Below the pieces are notes generated by a model, which saw only the letters and a program-made list of their open reading frames with translations, did no database searches and had not been told where the DNA came from. This document shows positions 1-9,500 of a stretch of DNA of 49,732 bases, piece after piece. The number at the start of each line of letters is the position of its first letter. Within the stretch, counting starts at the first letter, position 1. Origin of the DNA: Bacteroidales bacterium UBA4893 (GTDB taxonomy: Bacteria; Bacteroidota; Bacteroidia; Bacteroidales; P3). A program made the translations under genes and the position numbers. The stretch lies in assembly GCA_002399025.1 (NCBI GenBank), contig DHCV01000023.1, positions 51,242 to 100,973 of the forward strand. The letters are read 5' to 3'.

Positions 1-23
1 GCTAATAATCTTTTATTATTAGC
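1..23. terminator. Perfect hairpin at left edge
   Basis: Two 9-base arms (GCTAATAAT and ATTATTAGC) are perfectly complementary around a CTTTT loop. It could terminate a gene lying left of the window. No clear T-run follows on the plus strand, so the role is uncertain. Confidence 0.35.
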
Positions 24-360
24 AGAGTTCAAAAATAATACATTTGATAATCTTATCATTATTATTAATATTCAAGTTCAAGTTGCAAATATATATCTTT
101 ATTTTTATAAAACAAATTCTTGGAAATATTTTTAAATTTTCTATCCATTTTTGTCATGCAGGATATGATTTAGTCTATTAAACAAATCAATCCATAAATA
201 TGTTTGAGGCTCTTTGTAAATTAGGATTAAACTTTTAATAAATTTTGATACAAATAATCCTACTTTATGGAGAAAATAAGGAAGTATAAATCTCTGAAAA
301 CAAGGTTTTAATCTAAATATATTAGGCTTTGAACTTTTTAAACTTCGTTTTGATGTAAAG

Positions 361-439
361 ATCATGCCATGATCTTGGGTAAATCATCCCATGATATGGA
401 GGAGATCATGGCATGATCTCAGTGATATCATGCCATGAT
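361..439. repeat. 4 x 22-bp phased palindrome array
   Basis: The 13-base palindrome ATCATGNCATGAT starts at 361, 383, 405 and 427, so the period is exactly 22 bp. The core is kept (one mismatch, at 383) while the 9-bp linkers differ. Variation is concentrated in the linkers, which suggests that the core and its spacing are what matters. No gene overlaps it. Confidence 0.85.
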
Positions 440-443
440 TCTA

Positions 444-527
444 AGATTGAAACGAAATTTAATTAGATTGAAATAAGGTTTGGGGAGATTAAAGCTTGAT
501 TCTAATAGATTAAAACAAGGTTTTAAT
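444..527. repeat. 4 x 21-bp phased array
   Basis: Units starting with AGATTNAAA lie at 444, 465, 486 and 507, an exact 21-bp period. The last part of each unit is variable. The array directly abuts the 22-bp palindrome array on its left but has an unrelated core. Confidence 0.75.
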
Positions 528-643
528 TTCACTAAACTTTATTATTGGGTAGATACTGTCCCTAAAAAGGATGTAAAATGTGATAATGAAGTAGTTTTGT
601 GAATACTTTAATTCTAAATCTTATGTAAGCCGACAATCAAAAG

Positions 644-3208
644 CTATTGGACAATTAATTTACGAGACAAATTGAGTTTGTCGTTAGAAATTATTACATG
701 ATAAAGTCCTTTAGATAGGTTACTAACATCTATTTCCAACTCTTTTTGATTGGCTATTAAGTTATATGTTTTTATCTTTTTACCATTAATGTCAAAAATC
801 AAAACATCTGCCCTTTGAGCCAATCCTTCAATCTTTAAGTTTGCTTTGTCTTTGGCAGGAGATGGGTAAATGCTTATTTCTAATTCTTCACTATGAATAT
901 CTGCTAAGTCCGAGTAGGTTCTACAAACAACATCACTAAAATCACTCTCACAATTAGCACTAAGAGACTTTACTTTATAACAATAAGAATCTCCCTCCAC
1001 AACTAAATTATCAAGAAAGGTTAATATAGAAGCTGTGTCCAATATTTCATCATCACGATAAACAATATACGAGTTTGCATTGCCTTGCCAACTTATTTTT
1101 AAATAACCAGGCATTGGTACAACCTCTAAATTAGTTGGAATTGATGGAATTGGGTTTACTGTTAAATTTAGTATTATTAGACTATCACAACCTCCCACAG
1201 CTGGCAAGCTATGTATGTAAACTCCGGTTGAAGTAAGAGATTGTTCATTGAAGATATATGTTTCTCCTTGACAAATTGTGGCTTCAATACGATTTGTATC
1301 TATATCACTTAATATATTTGTAAAATTACTCCAATAAGGGGCTGCCCTATAAACTGCAGTATCGCAAACTATCAAAACAGCATCATTAGGAATATATAAG
1401 AATGTTTCGTTCGAAATAATTGGAGGTGTATTGTTTTTAGAGTATATTGTATTCAAATTGTTACAATATGAGAAAGCCCAAATATCAATTGAAGTAACTG
1501 AGTAAGGTAGTGTTATAGTTGTTAAACCGATGCAATTAGAAAATGCATTCATCCCAATTGAATCAACGGAATTAGGTATATTAATGGTTGATAAAGCATA
1601 ACAGCCATCAAAAGTAGCTCTTTTAATTGATGTCATAAAATCAGGCAAAGTTATTGAAACTAAATTAGGACATGTACTAAAAGCTCCTTCTCCTATTGAA
1701 GTAACAGAATTTGGAATAATCATATTGGTTAAAGACCTGCATCCACTAAAAACATAATCTTCAATAGACAAAACAGAATTAGGAATAGTAATTGATGTTA
1801 ATGAAGAACAGTTACTGAAAGCAGACATCTTGAGTTTCGTAACTGAATTAGGAATTGTAAATGTTCCTGTTCTGCCCATAGGACAACGCATTAGAATATC
1901 CATAGTTTTATTATAAAGCACCCCATTACTTGAAGCATAATAATTATTATTTGAATGAACATTAATGCTTGTTAGAATATTATTATATATTGAATAATCT
2001 ATATACTCCACATCTTGTCCAATATTTAAAGTTGAAATAGTATTACCGTAACTAAAAATACCATTATCTATAAAGCTATTTATAGCATTATAATTTATTG
2101 TATCTATATTTGGACATGAAGAAAAGGCATAGGCTCCAATATAAGTAGTATTGCGAGGAATGGTTATAGAAGTTAAAGTAGTGCAGTTAAAAAAAGCCTG
2201 TACCCCTATAAAAGTAGTACTATCTGGAATTGTTATATTAAGTAAATTAGAGCATCGCGAAAAAGCAATACTCTGAATAGAATCAAGTGAATTTGGTAGA
2301 GTAATATTAGTTAAACTTGTACACGAAGAAAAAGTTCCAATGCTAATTGAACTCAATGAATTAGAGAAATTTACTGATAATAAACTACTACATCCCATAA
2401 AAGCCCTTATTCCCATAGAAGTAAGAGAATTAGGCAGAGAAATTGAGTCTAAATTCCCACAATACTCAAAAGCATTATCTCCAATATAAGTGATAGAATT
2501 AGGTAAGGATACTGATGAGAGGCTATCACAATGAGAGAAGGTGTAATTACCAATAGATGTAACTCCATCAGGAATTGTTATAGAGGATAAATTAGTGCAA
2601 TGAGAAAAAGCCTCTCTTCCGATATAATTGACTGAGTTAGGAAGATTGATTGAAGTTAAGTTAATGCAATTAGCAAAGGCTAGATTGTCAATATAAACAA
2701 TTGAGTTAGGAATATTGATTGATGTCAAACTCTCACAATAATTAAAAAGACTTTCTTTTATTGTATCCAAAGAATTAGGAATTGTTATAGAATTTAAACT
2801 CTGGCAGTTATTAAAAGCACCATAATCAATAGAGGTAATGGAATTAGGAAGATTTATTGAGGTTAGGTTAATACAATTATTAAAGGCTAAGTAACCAATA
2901 GAAGTAATGGTGTTAGGAAGGCTTAAAGACACTAAATTGGAATCGCCCAAAAAAGCAATATGCTCAATAGCTGAAACAGTGTAGGTTTGTGTTCCATAAA
3001 CTACGGCTTGTGGAATTACAATATTGCTAGAATTGTAACTCAATCCAGTAGGATACGAAACTGTAGCTGTATTTGAAGGAATATTGAGCTTGTAGTGAAT
3101 AGTATCTCCATAATCATTTACAATTTCTACATTAATAGTTTGAGACATTAATGTAGTGCTAATAGCACTTAACAGCATTACTAAAAGAAAGAAAGTAAAT
3201 TTTTTCAT
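644..3208 (-). CDS. BspA-like LRR surface protein, T9SS type A cargo
   Basis: An 854-residue secreted protein. Residues 1-22 are a signal peptide (hydrophobic stretch, then SQ). About nineteen BspA-type (LRR_5) leucine-rich repeats of roughly 23 residues follow, each with a form of IPNSVTSIG and AFxxC, up to about residue 620. Near residue 644 is an ICQGETY...GGCDS module, also found in the protein at 25988-27697. A fibronectin-III-like domain lies at about 690-765. The last 80 residues form a T9SS type A sorting domain (IYPSPAKD, GKKI, KGLYHVII). Such proteins are exported by the Sec system, cross the outer membrane by T9SS and attach to the surface; BspA-type repeats often mediate adhesion. 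The ligand cannot be inferred. The gene stands alone, and I saw no TAnnTTTG promoter upstream. Confidence 0.9.
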   Translation of the reverse strand: MKKFTFFLLVMLLSAISTTLMSQTINVEIVNDYGDTIHYKLNIPSNTATVSYPTGLSYNSSNIVIPQAVVYGTQTYTVSAIEHIAFLGDSNLVSLSLPNTITSIGYLAFNNCINLTSINLPNSITSIDYGAFNNCQSLNSITIPNSLDTIKESLFNYCESLTSINIPNSIVYIDNLAFANCINLTSINLPNSVNYIGREAFSHCTNLSSITIPDGVTSIGNYTFSHCDSLSSVSLPNSITYIGDNAFEYCGNLDSISLPNSLTSMGIRAFMGCSSLLSVNFSNSLSSISIGTFSSCTSLTNITLPNSLDSIQSIAFSRCSNLLNITIPDSTTFIGVQAFFNCTTLTSITIPRNTTYIGAYAFSSCPNIDTINYNAINSFIDNGIFSYGNTISTLNIGQDVEYIDYSIYNNILTSINVHSNNNYYASSNGVLYNKTMDILMRCPMGRTGTFTIPNSVTKLKMSAFSNCSSLTSITIPNSVLSIEDYVFSGCRSLTNMIIPNSVTSIGEGAFSTCPNLVSITLPDFMTSIKRATFDGCYALSTINIPNSVDSIGMNAFSNCIGLTTITLPYSVTSIDIWAFSYCNNLNTIYSKNNTPPIISNETFLYIPNDAVLIVCDTAVYRAAPYWSNFTNILSDIDTNRIEATICQGETYIFNEQSLTSTGVYIHSLPAVGGCDSLIILNLTVNPIPSIPTNLEVVPMPGYLKISWQGNANSYIVYRDDEILDTASILTFLDNLVVEGDSYCYKVKSLSANCESDFSDVVCRTYSDLADIHSEELEISIYPSPAKDKANLKIEGLAQRADVLIFDINGKKIKTYNLIANQKELEIDVSNLSKGLYHVIISNDKLNLSRKLIVQ

Positions 3209-3391
3209 TGCTTTATAGGTTTAGATTATTAATAATTTTTATTTTTTATTCCTCTCGGTACTATTAATAATAACAACCTAAAAACAGAAAAAGTAAGCAT
3301 GAACTTAATCTTTTTCTTATTAAAAATTAGTTTCTGCCTGATTTATAAGCAATAAAAAATAAACTTTAGAAGCAAGAATTAGAATCAAATG

Positions 3392-5758
3392 CTATTTTGC
3401 TTTATTTTTTGTTTTAGGAGTAGCCTTCTTAGTTGTTTTAGAATTTGTTTTGATGGTTTTCTTGGCACTTGACTTTAAATTTGATTTAGAGATAATCTCT
3501 TTGCAATCCTCTAAGGTTAAGTCTTCTACTTTCTTAGTTTTAGGAATTTTATAATTTGAGCCATTTGCCTTTATATAAGCTCCATAAATACCTTCTAAAA
3601 CTTCAATTGAACTATCTTCTTCAAAAGATTTTAATACTTTCTTCTCCTTTGAAGGCTTGTTCTTAATCAGTTCAACACAGGCATCAAACTCAATAGTATA
3701 AGCATCAAAGGTTTTAGGTATTGAAATATTTGTTTTTCCAAACTTTATATAAGGACCAAAGCGTCCAACATTTACAATAATTTCTTCTTCCTCATACTTA
3801 CCTAAATTCCTTGGCATTTGAAATAATGTAAGAGCTTCTTCCAATGTAATTTCTTCAATTCTTTGGTCTTTCTTCATTGAGGCAAATTTTGGCTTTTCCT
3901 CATTGGAGGTTTCTCCCATTTGAACCATTGGACCAAAACGTCCTATCTTAGCGTAAACATTATGTCCAGTTTTAGGGTCTTGTCCCAAAAGTCTTTCTCC
4001 ACTTGTTCTTTCCGATTTGTCTAATGCAGTTACAACTTCATTATGAAATGGTTTATAGAAAGAGCTTATCATCTTTTGCCAATCTTTCTTTCCTTGAGAT
4101 ATTTCATCAAATTGTTTTTCTAAATTGGCAGTAAAGTTATAATCAATTATATCTTCAAAATTTTGAACAAGAAAGTTATTAACTATTGTTCCAATGTCAG
4201 TTGGGAAAAGTTTGGATTTTTCAGCTCCATAGTTTTCATTCTCTTTCTTTGCTTTTATCTCGTTGTTTTGAAGAGTAATTACATCAACCTGTCTTTGCTT
4301 TGCAGGACGGTCTTCTCTAACTATGTATTCTCTTTTCTGAATTGTACTAATTGTTGGGGCGTAAGTTGAAGGACGCCCAATGCCTAAGTCCTCAAGTTTC
4401 TTTACAAGTGTAGCTTCATTATAGCGTGGTGGTTGGAGTGTGAAGGTTTGTTTAGCAATTGATTGAACTAAGTTTATCTTATCTCCTTTCTTTAGGTCAG
4501 GAAGCTTTGATGATAGTTCTTCATTATCGTCATCATCATCTTTTGAAACTGAATAAACTTTCAAAAATCCATCAAAGATAATGATTTCTCCTTGAGCAAT
4601 AAAGTTTTCCTTACGAGATGATATATCAATATTAATTGTAGTCTTTTCCAATTTTGCATCAGCCATTTGGGAAGCAATTGTTCTTTTCCAAATTAGCTCA
4701 TAGAGTCTTTTTGCAGAAGCATCTCCCTCAATTGTCTTGTTTTGTAAATATGTAGGACGTATTGCTTCGTGGGCTTCTTGAGCACCTTTGCTTTTTGTTG
4801 AATATTGCCTTGTTTTAACATATTCTTTCCCAAAAGTATTTTCTATTTCGGTTTTAGCAACACTTAAAGCCAATTGAGATAGGTTAACAGAGTCAGTTCT
4901 CATATAAGTAATATGTCCTGCTTCATAAAGTTGCTGAGCTACAAGCATGGTTTTTGAAACAGGAAAGCCAAACTTACGAGAAGCCTCTTGTTGAAGAGTT
5001 GAAGTTGTAAAAGGAGGTGCTGGAGTTTGTTTTGATGGTTTTTTCTCAACATTATTAACAGTGAAGATTGCACCAATACAATCCTTAAGAAATTCAAGGA
5101 CATCTTCTTTCTTATCAAAACGTTTATTTAGAGTTGAAGAAAGAAGTTTTGTTGAAGATGGAACTTTAAATTCTGCAGTAATCTTAAATGAAGAAGTTGG
5201 AGTAAATGAGCGTATTTCATTTTCTCTTTCAACAATCAAACGAACAGCAACAGATTGCACTCTACCTGCAGAAAGAGATGGCTTAACTTTTCTCCAAAGT
5301 ATTGGAGATATTTCATAACCAACAATTCTATCCAAAACCCTTCTTGCTTGTTGAGCATTTACTAAATCTATATCTATCTTTCTTGGATTTTCTACTGCAT
5401 TAAGAATGGCTGACTTGGTAATCTCATTAAAAACAATCCTTTTAATTTTAACCTCATCCAAATTTAAAGCCTCTTTTAGGTGCCAAGCAATTGCCTCTCC
5501 TTCCCTATCTTCATCGGAAGCTAACCAAACCACTTCGGCTTTTGAGGCATCCTTTTTTAATTCTAAGACAATTTTTTGCTTATCAGCTGGTATTTGATAG
5601 TTCGGCTGAAAATTATTTTCAATATCAATACTAATATCTTTTTTTGACAAATCCCTAATATGTCCGAAACTTGATTTAACAACAAAGTCCTTTCCTAAAA
5701 ACTTTTCAATAGTTTTTGCCTTTGCAGGCGATTCCACAATCACAAGATTTTTTCCCAT
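3392..5758 (-). CDS. topA: DNA topoisomerase I
   Basis: A type IA topoisomerase of 788 residues that relaxes negative supercoils by a transient tyrosine-DNA link. The N-terminal TOPRIM domain starts with NLVIVESPAKAKTIEKFLG and includes DEDREGEAIAWHL. The catalytic tyrosine is at about residue 288 in YMRTDSVNLS. SAGRVQSVAVRLI and IGRPSTYAPTISTI are intact family motifs. The C-terminus has repeated GRFGPYIKFG-like modules without zinc-finger cysteines, then a lysine-rich tail, as in other Bacteroidota. A run of five aspartates near residue 400 is an acidic insertion. The TACTTTTG box upstream supports the start. Confidence 0.97.
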   Translation of the reverse strand: MGKNLVIVESPAKAKTIEKFLGKDFVVKSSFGHIRDLSKKDISIDIENNFQPNYQIPADKQKIVLELKKDASKAEVVWLASDEDREGEAIAWHLKEALNLDEVKIKRIVFNEITKSAILNAVENPRKIDIDLVNAQQARRVLDRIVGYEISPILWRKVKPSLSAGRVQSVAVRLIVERENEIRSFTPTSSFKITAEFKVPSSTKLLSSTLNKRFDKKEDVLEFLKDCIGAIFTVNNVEKKPSKQTPAPPFTTSTLQQEASRKFGFPVSKTMLVAQQLYEAGHITYMRTDSVNLSQLALSVAKTEIENTFGKEYVKTRQYSTKSKGAQEAHEAIRPTYLQNKTIEGDASAKRLYELIWKRTIASQMADAKLEKTTINIDISSRKENFIAQGEIIIFDGFLKVYSVSKDDDDDNEELSSKLPDLKKGDKINLVQSIAKQTFTLQPPRYNEATLVKKLEDLGIGRPSTYAPTISTIQKREYIVREDRPAKQRQVDVITLQNNEIKAKKENENYGAEKSKLFPTDIGTIVNNFLVQNFEDIIDYNFTANLEKQFDEISQGKKDWQKMISSFYKPFHNEVVTALDKSERTSGERLLGQDPKTGHNVYAKIGRFGPMVQMGETSNEEKPKFASMKKDQRIEEITLEEALTLFQMPRNLGKYEEEEIIVNVGRFGPYIKFGKTNISIPKTFDAYTIEFDACVELIKNKPSKEKKVLKSFEEDSSIEVLEGIYGAYIKANGSNYKIPKTKKVEDLTLEDCKEIISKSNLKSSAKKTIKTNSKTTKKATPKTKNKAK

Positions 5759-5781
5759 AGCTATTTTTGAATTTACAGCTG

Positions 5782-5811
5782 CAAAAGTACAACAAAAATA
5801 AAAAATGCCAA
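5782..5811 (-). promoter_or_regulatory. topA promoter
   Basis: Read on the minus strand, TACTTTTG (plus coordinates 5782-5789) matches the Bacteroidota -7 element TAnnTTTG, and a TTG lies 19 bp upstream. Transcription would start about 20 bases before the topA start codon. Confidence 0.6.
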
Positions 5812-5836
5812 GAAATAAAAATTATTTAAGCCTATT

Positions 5837-6472
5837 TTAGAAAAAACAAGCTAAGGACAAAACTAAACCATTTTGTTTTGATTTTATCTCACTATTCGAA
5901 TCGTATTGATAGAATAGGTCATTAGGTATTTCCTTAATGGAGGCATCAAAATTATAGAAAAAGGCTATACTCAGTTGAACATTTAAGAATTGAATTCCAA
6001 ATCCTGTATTTGCTCCCCAATTAAAAGTTTCATAAGAAAACCTTGTTAATGAAGGAAGACCACGTGCATTAGAATTATTATTAAATACTATATCGCCAGA
6101 TTTATAAAGCATGACTTCTAAGCTTGGCCCTAAAAACACAAAAAAGTTGAAAGGAGAAAAGCCAAATTTTAATTTCATGTTTACGGGTAAAATTAAATAA
6201 CTAACATTAACAGCCTCAACTAATCTCTGCCCATATATCTTTTCCAATTCATACAAAGCTGATATTTCTATTCCAAGATTGAGTACAGGTACTATACATT
6301 CAGAAGTTAGTCCAACATTAAAAGGACGAGAAGTTTCAATCTTTGCATTATTAATTTCCAAGTTTTGTATATTAAAAGGGACACCTGCCTTTACTCCAAA
6401 TTTTAACTGAGCAAAGCAAAAAAGCTGTAAAAATAATACACAAAAAATAAAAATTGAGAACTTCTTCTTCAT
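5837..6472 (-). CDS. Small outer-membrane beta-barrel (PorT-like) protein
   Basis: A 211-residue protein with a signal peptide (hydrophobic core to about residue 20, then AQLKFGVKAG). The rest consists of alternating short strands rich in aromatic residues and glycine (KFGFSPFNFFVFLGPSLEVML, FGIQFLNVQLSIAFFYNF) and ends in phenylalanine, as outer-membrane barrels do. It resembles the PorT/OmpW-like small barrels of Bacteroidota. No specific substrate can be named. It is divergent from the large cargo gene at 6520, with 47 bp between the start codons. Confidence 0.7.
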   Translation of the reverse strand: MKKKFSIFIFCVLFLQLFCFAQLKFGVKAGVPFNIQNLEINNAKIETSRPFNVGLTSECIVPVLNLGIEISALYELEKIYGQRLVEAVNVSYLILPVNMKLKFGFSPFNFFVFLGPSLEVMLYKSGDIVFNNNSNARGLPSLTRFSYETFNWGANTGFGIQFLNVQLSIAFFYNFDASIKEIPNDLFYQYDSNSEIKSKQNGLVLSLACFF

Positions 6473-6489
6473 TATTATAATTGTTTTTA

Positions 6490-6497
6490 TATATTTG
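6490..6497 (+). promoter_or_regulatory. -7 element of the large cargo gene
   Basis: TATATTTG fits TAnnTTTG and lies 22 bp before the ATG at 6520. I could not find a good TTTG at the -33 position. Confidence 0.5.
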
Positions 6498-6519
6498 CAA
6501 TAACAAAAAAGTGATGTAA

Positions 6520-9500
6520 ATGAAAAGCAATTATTTGTTTTTACTTCTTATACTCTTACTTTTTTCATCTGCAAAGGTAACATATTGTGGTGAGAACTTG
6601 TATAATAATTTGAAATTTACTGAGAATAAAGGTCAGTGGGAGGATAGAGTTTTGTATAGAACTACTCTCAATAATGGGGTTGCATTCTTAGAACAAAACT
6701 GTATGACTTTTTCTCTTTCTGAGTTTAGAAGAAAATGCAAACACGACGACCTGACTCCAAAAAATCATAAGTGCGAGGACGAGAGCAACACAATAAATAA
6801 TCATGCTTTTAGGCTAAAACTTCTAAATACAAAAGAGCCAAACAAAATAACTCCAAACAAAAAAACTTCAAGCTATAGTAATTACTATTTAGGTAATGAT
6901 AAATCAAAATGGGTAAGTAAGGCTTATTCCTATGATGAAGTTCTTTATGAGGATATTTATTCAAATATTGACTGGAAGATTTATTCTCAAGGCAGCAATA
7001 TTAAGCATGATTTTATTCTACATAGAGGTAGTAAAGTCGAGGATATATCTATTTTCTACGAAGGGATTGAGAAGCTAAGTCTTAAAAATGAAAATTTAGT
7101 ATTGTCTACTTCCTTAGGGCAATTAGTGGAAGTTAAGCCTTATGCTTATCAAATAATTAACGGTGATAGCATTAAAATTGATGCAAAGTTTGTCTTAAAT
7201 AATAGAATAATCACATATAAGATTGGTGAATATAATAAGGATTATGATTTAATTATTGACCCAGAACTAATTTTTTCGACTTATACAGGTTCTTTTTCTG
7301 ACAACTGGGGTTTTACTGCGACTCATGATAGAATGGGTAATGCTTATCTTGGGGGAATAGATGAAGGAAATGAATATCCTGTTACTGTTGGAGCATTTCA
7401 AACAACATATGGAGGAGGGAATTGGGATATTTCTATTTCTAAGTTTAGTTTTGATGGTATTAATCTAATTTATTCTACTTATTTGGGAGGTTCAAGCAGT
7501 GAGATGCCTCATAGTCTAATTGTTAATGAATTTGATGAGTTAATTGTTTTTGGAACTACTGGAAGCATAAACTTCCCGACTTCTTTAAATGCATTTCAAG
7601 GAATTTTTGCTGGAGGAGATTCTGTTTCTTATGATGGTTCAATAAATTTTGCTCAAGGTTGTGATATCTTTATTTCAAAATTTTCTAATGATGGTTCTTC
7701 CCTAATGGGTTCTACCTATGTTGGTGGGAGTAAGAATGATGGATTAAACTTCAGAAACTACTATAATGCAAATAGTGTCAACTATTTAGGGAACGATTCT
7801 CTTTACAGCAATTATGGAGATGGTGCAAGAGGGGAATTGATTACTGATGACATGAATAATGTTTATGTTGGTTCCTGCACTTTTTCTAATGACTTCCCAA
7901 CAACTCCTAATTCTTTCAATCCTAATTATATTGGGAAGCAAGACGGAGTTGTTTTCAAGCTTGATTATAATCTATCCAATATGTTGTTTTCTTCCTACAT
8001 AGGAGGTAGTGAAGATGATGCCGTTTTTTCAATTGATACTGATGATGATTATAAGTTATATGTTACTGGAGGGACTGTTTCGCATAATTTCCCAACAAGT
8101 TCTTCCGCATATTCCTCAACCTTTACTGGCGATAACACTGATGGTTTCCTTACTTTAATTTCGTATAATGGCGATGCAATCCTTGCCTCTACTTTCTTTG
8201 GTTCTAATAAGAAAGACCTTTCCTATTTTGTTAGAACTGACAAATATAATAACCCTCATATCTTTGGAACAACCTTTGCTGCTGGAACAACTTTAATACA
8301 TAATGCATCTTTTAGTCATCCTAATAGTGGTCAATTCGTTGCAAAGTTTACTCCATATCTTGATTCCTTAACTTGGAGTACTGTTTTTGGTTCTGGGATT
8401 GGAAGACCAAATCTTTCAACCTCTGCTTTTGCAGTTGACATCTGCGGAAGAGTATATTGTACGGGTTGGGGTGGAATGGGTAACTTAATTACGTCCAACA
8501 TGCAAACCTCACCTAATGCTTATAAACAGAATACTGATGGAGGTGATTTCTATATATTCTCATTGAATTCTGATGCTTCTTCAATGGACTATGCTACGTT
8601 TTTTGGAGCTAATGGTATAGCTGACCATGTTGATGGAGGTACAAGCCGCTACGATAAATTCAGTACCATTTATCAAGCAGCCTGTGCTGGTTGCGGAGGA
8701 AGTCAAAGTTTCCCAACTCACCCTACTGATGTATATGGTCCAAGCAACAACTCAACTAATTGTAATGCGGCAATATTTAAGTTTAATATTCATGATGATT
8801 TTGCAGTTGCAGACTTTCAATTCCCTCCAATTGGCTGTGCTCCCCAGACAATTACATTCCAAAATTTAGGAAGAGGAACTTCGTATTTTTGGGATTTTGG
8901 CGATGGTAGTTTCTCAAATGATACGACTCCTACTCATACTTTCGACACAAGTGGACTTTATGAGGTTACTTTAATTGCTTATTATGAAAACGGTTGCGTT
9001 TCTTCTGATACCATGAAACATACTTTTTTGGTCTTAGGGAATACTTCAAGAGTAATTGACTCTATTGGAACATGCCCAAACTCTGCAATTCAGATTGGCA
9101 TTCCTCCAATTTTAAATACAGATTTGACTTTTTATTGGTCACCAGAAAACCTAATTACAGACCCAACTATTTCAAATCCTTATGCAATTATCGAAGAAAC
9201 TACGGATTTTGTATTAATAATCTCTGATGGTGTATGCTCAGATACGATATATCAAAGAGTTTATATTCATAATTTGGAGATTAGTCTCCCCGATTCAGTT
9301 CATACTTGCAATAGTCCTATTGAGTTAACTATGAATGCACAAGATTATTCGTCATATAAGTTCTCTTTTTCAAAGGATTTCTCAACATTAATCAATAGCG
9401 ATACTACTAATAATTCTACTTTGGTTTACTTAACTGAGAGTGGTTATGTGTATATTTTCGTTGAAAAGGATGGTTGTATTGGCTTTGATAGTGTGTGGAT

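Larger units (their letters stand above)
24..643. other. Gene-free stretch downstream of the LRR gene
   Basis: I see no convincing gene here. The only sizeable reading frame (minus strand, 141-365, 74 codons) has no recognisable domain and a composition like AT-rich spacer. The right half holds two abutting phased repeat arrays, listed separately. The string AAAACAAGGTTTTAAT occurs at 297-312 and again at 512-527. Confidence 0.6.

Noticed and set aside
141..365. 74-residue minus-strand reading frame
   Set aside because: No domain, promoter or codon pattern; lies beside AT-rich repeat DNA.
361..527. CRISPR array
   Set aside because: Units are too short (13 bp core, 9 bp linker), with no unique spacers of 30 bp and no cas genes anywhere in the window.
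8627..8869. Frame inside the SBBP/PKD cargo gene
   Set aside because: Shadow in another frame of a well-supported gene with strong domain evidence.
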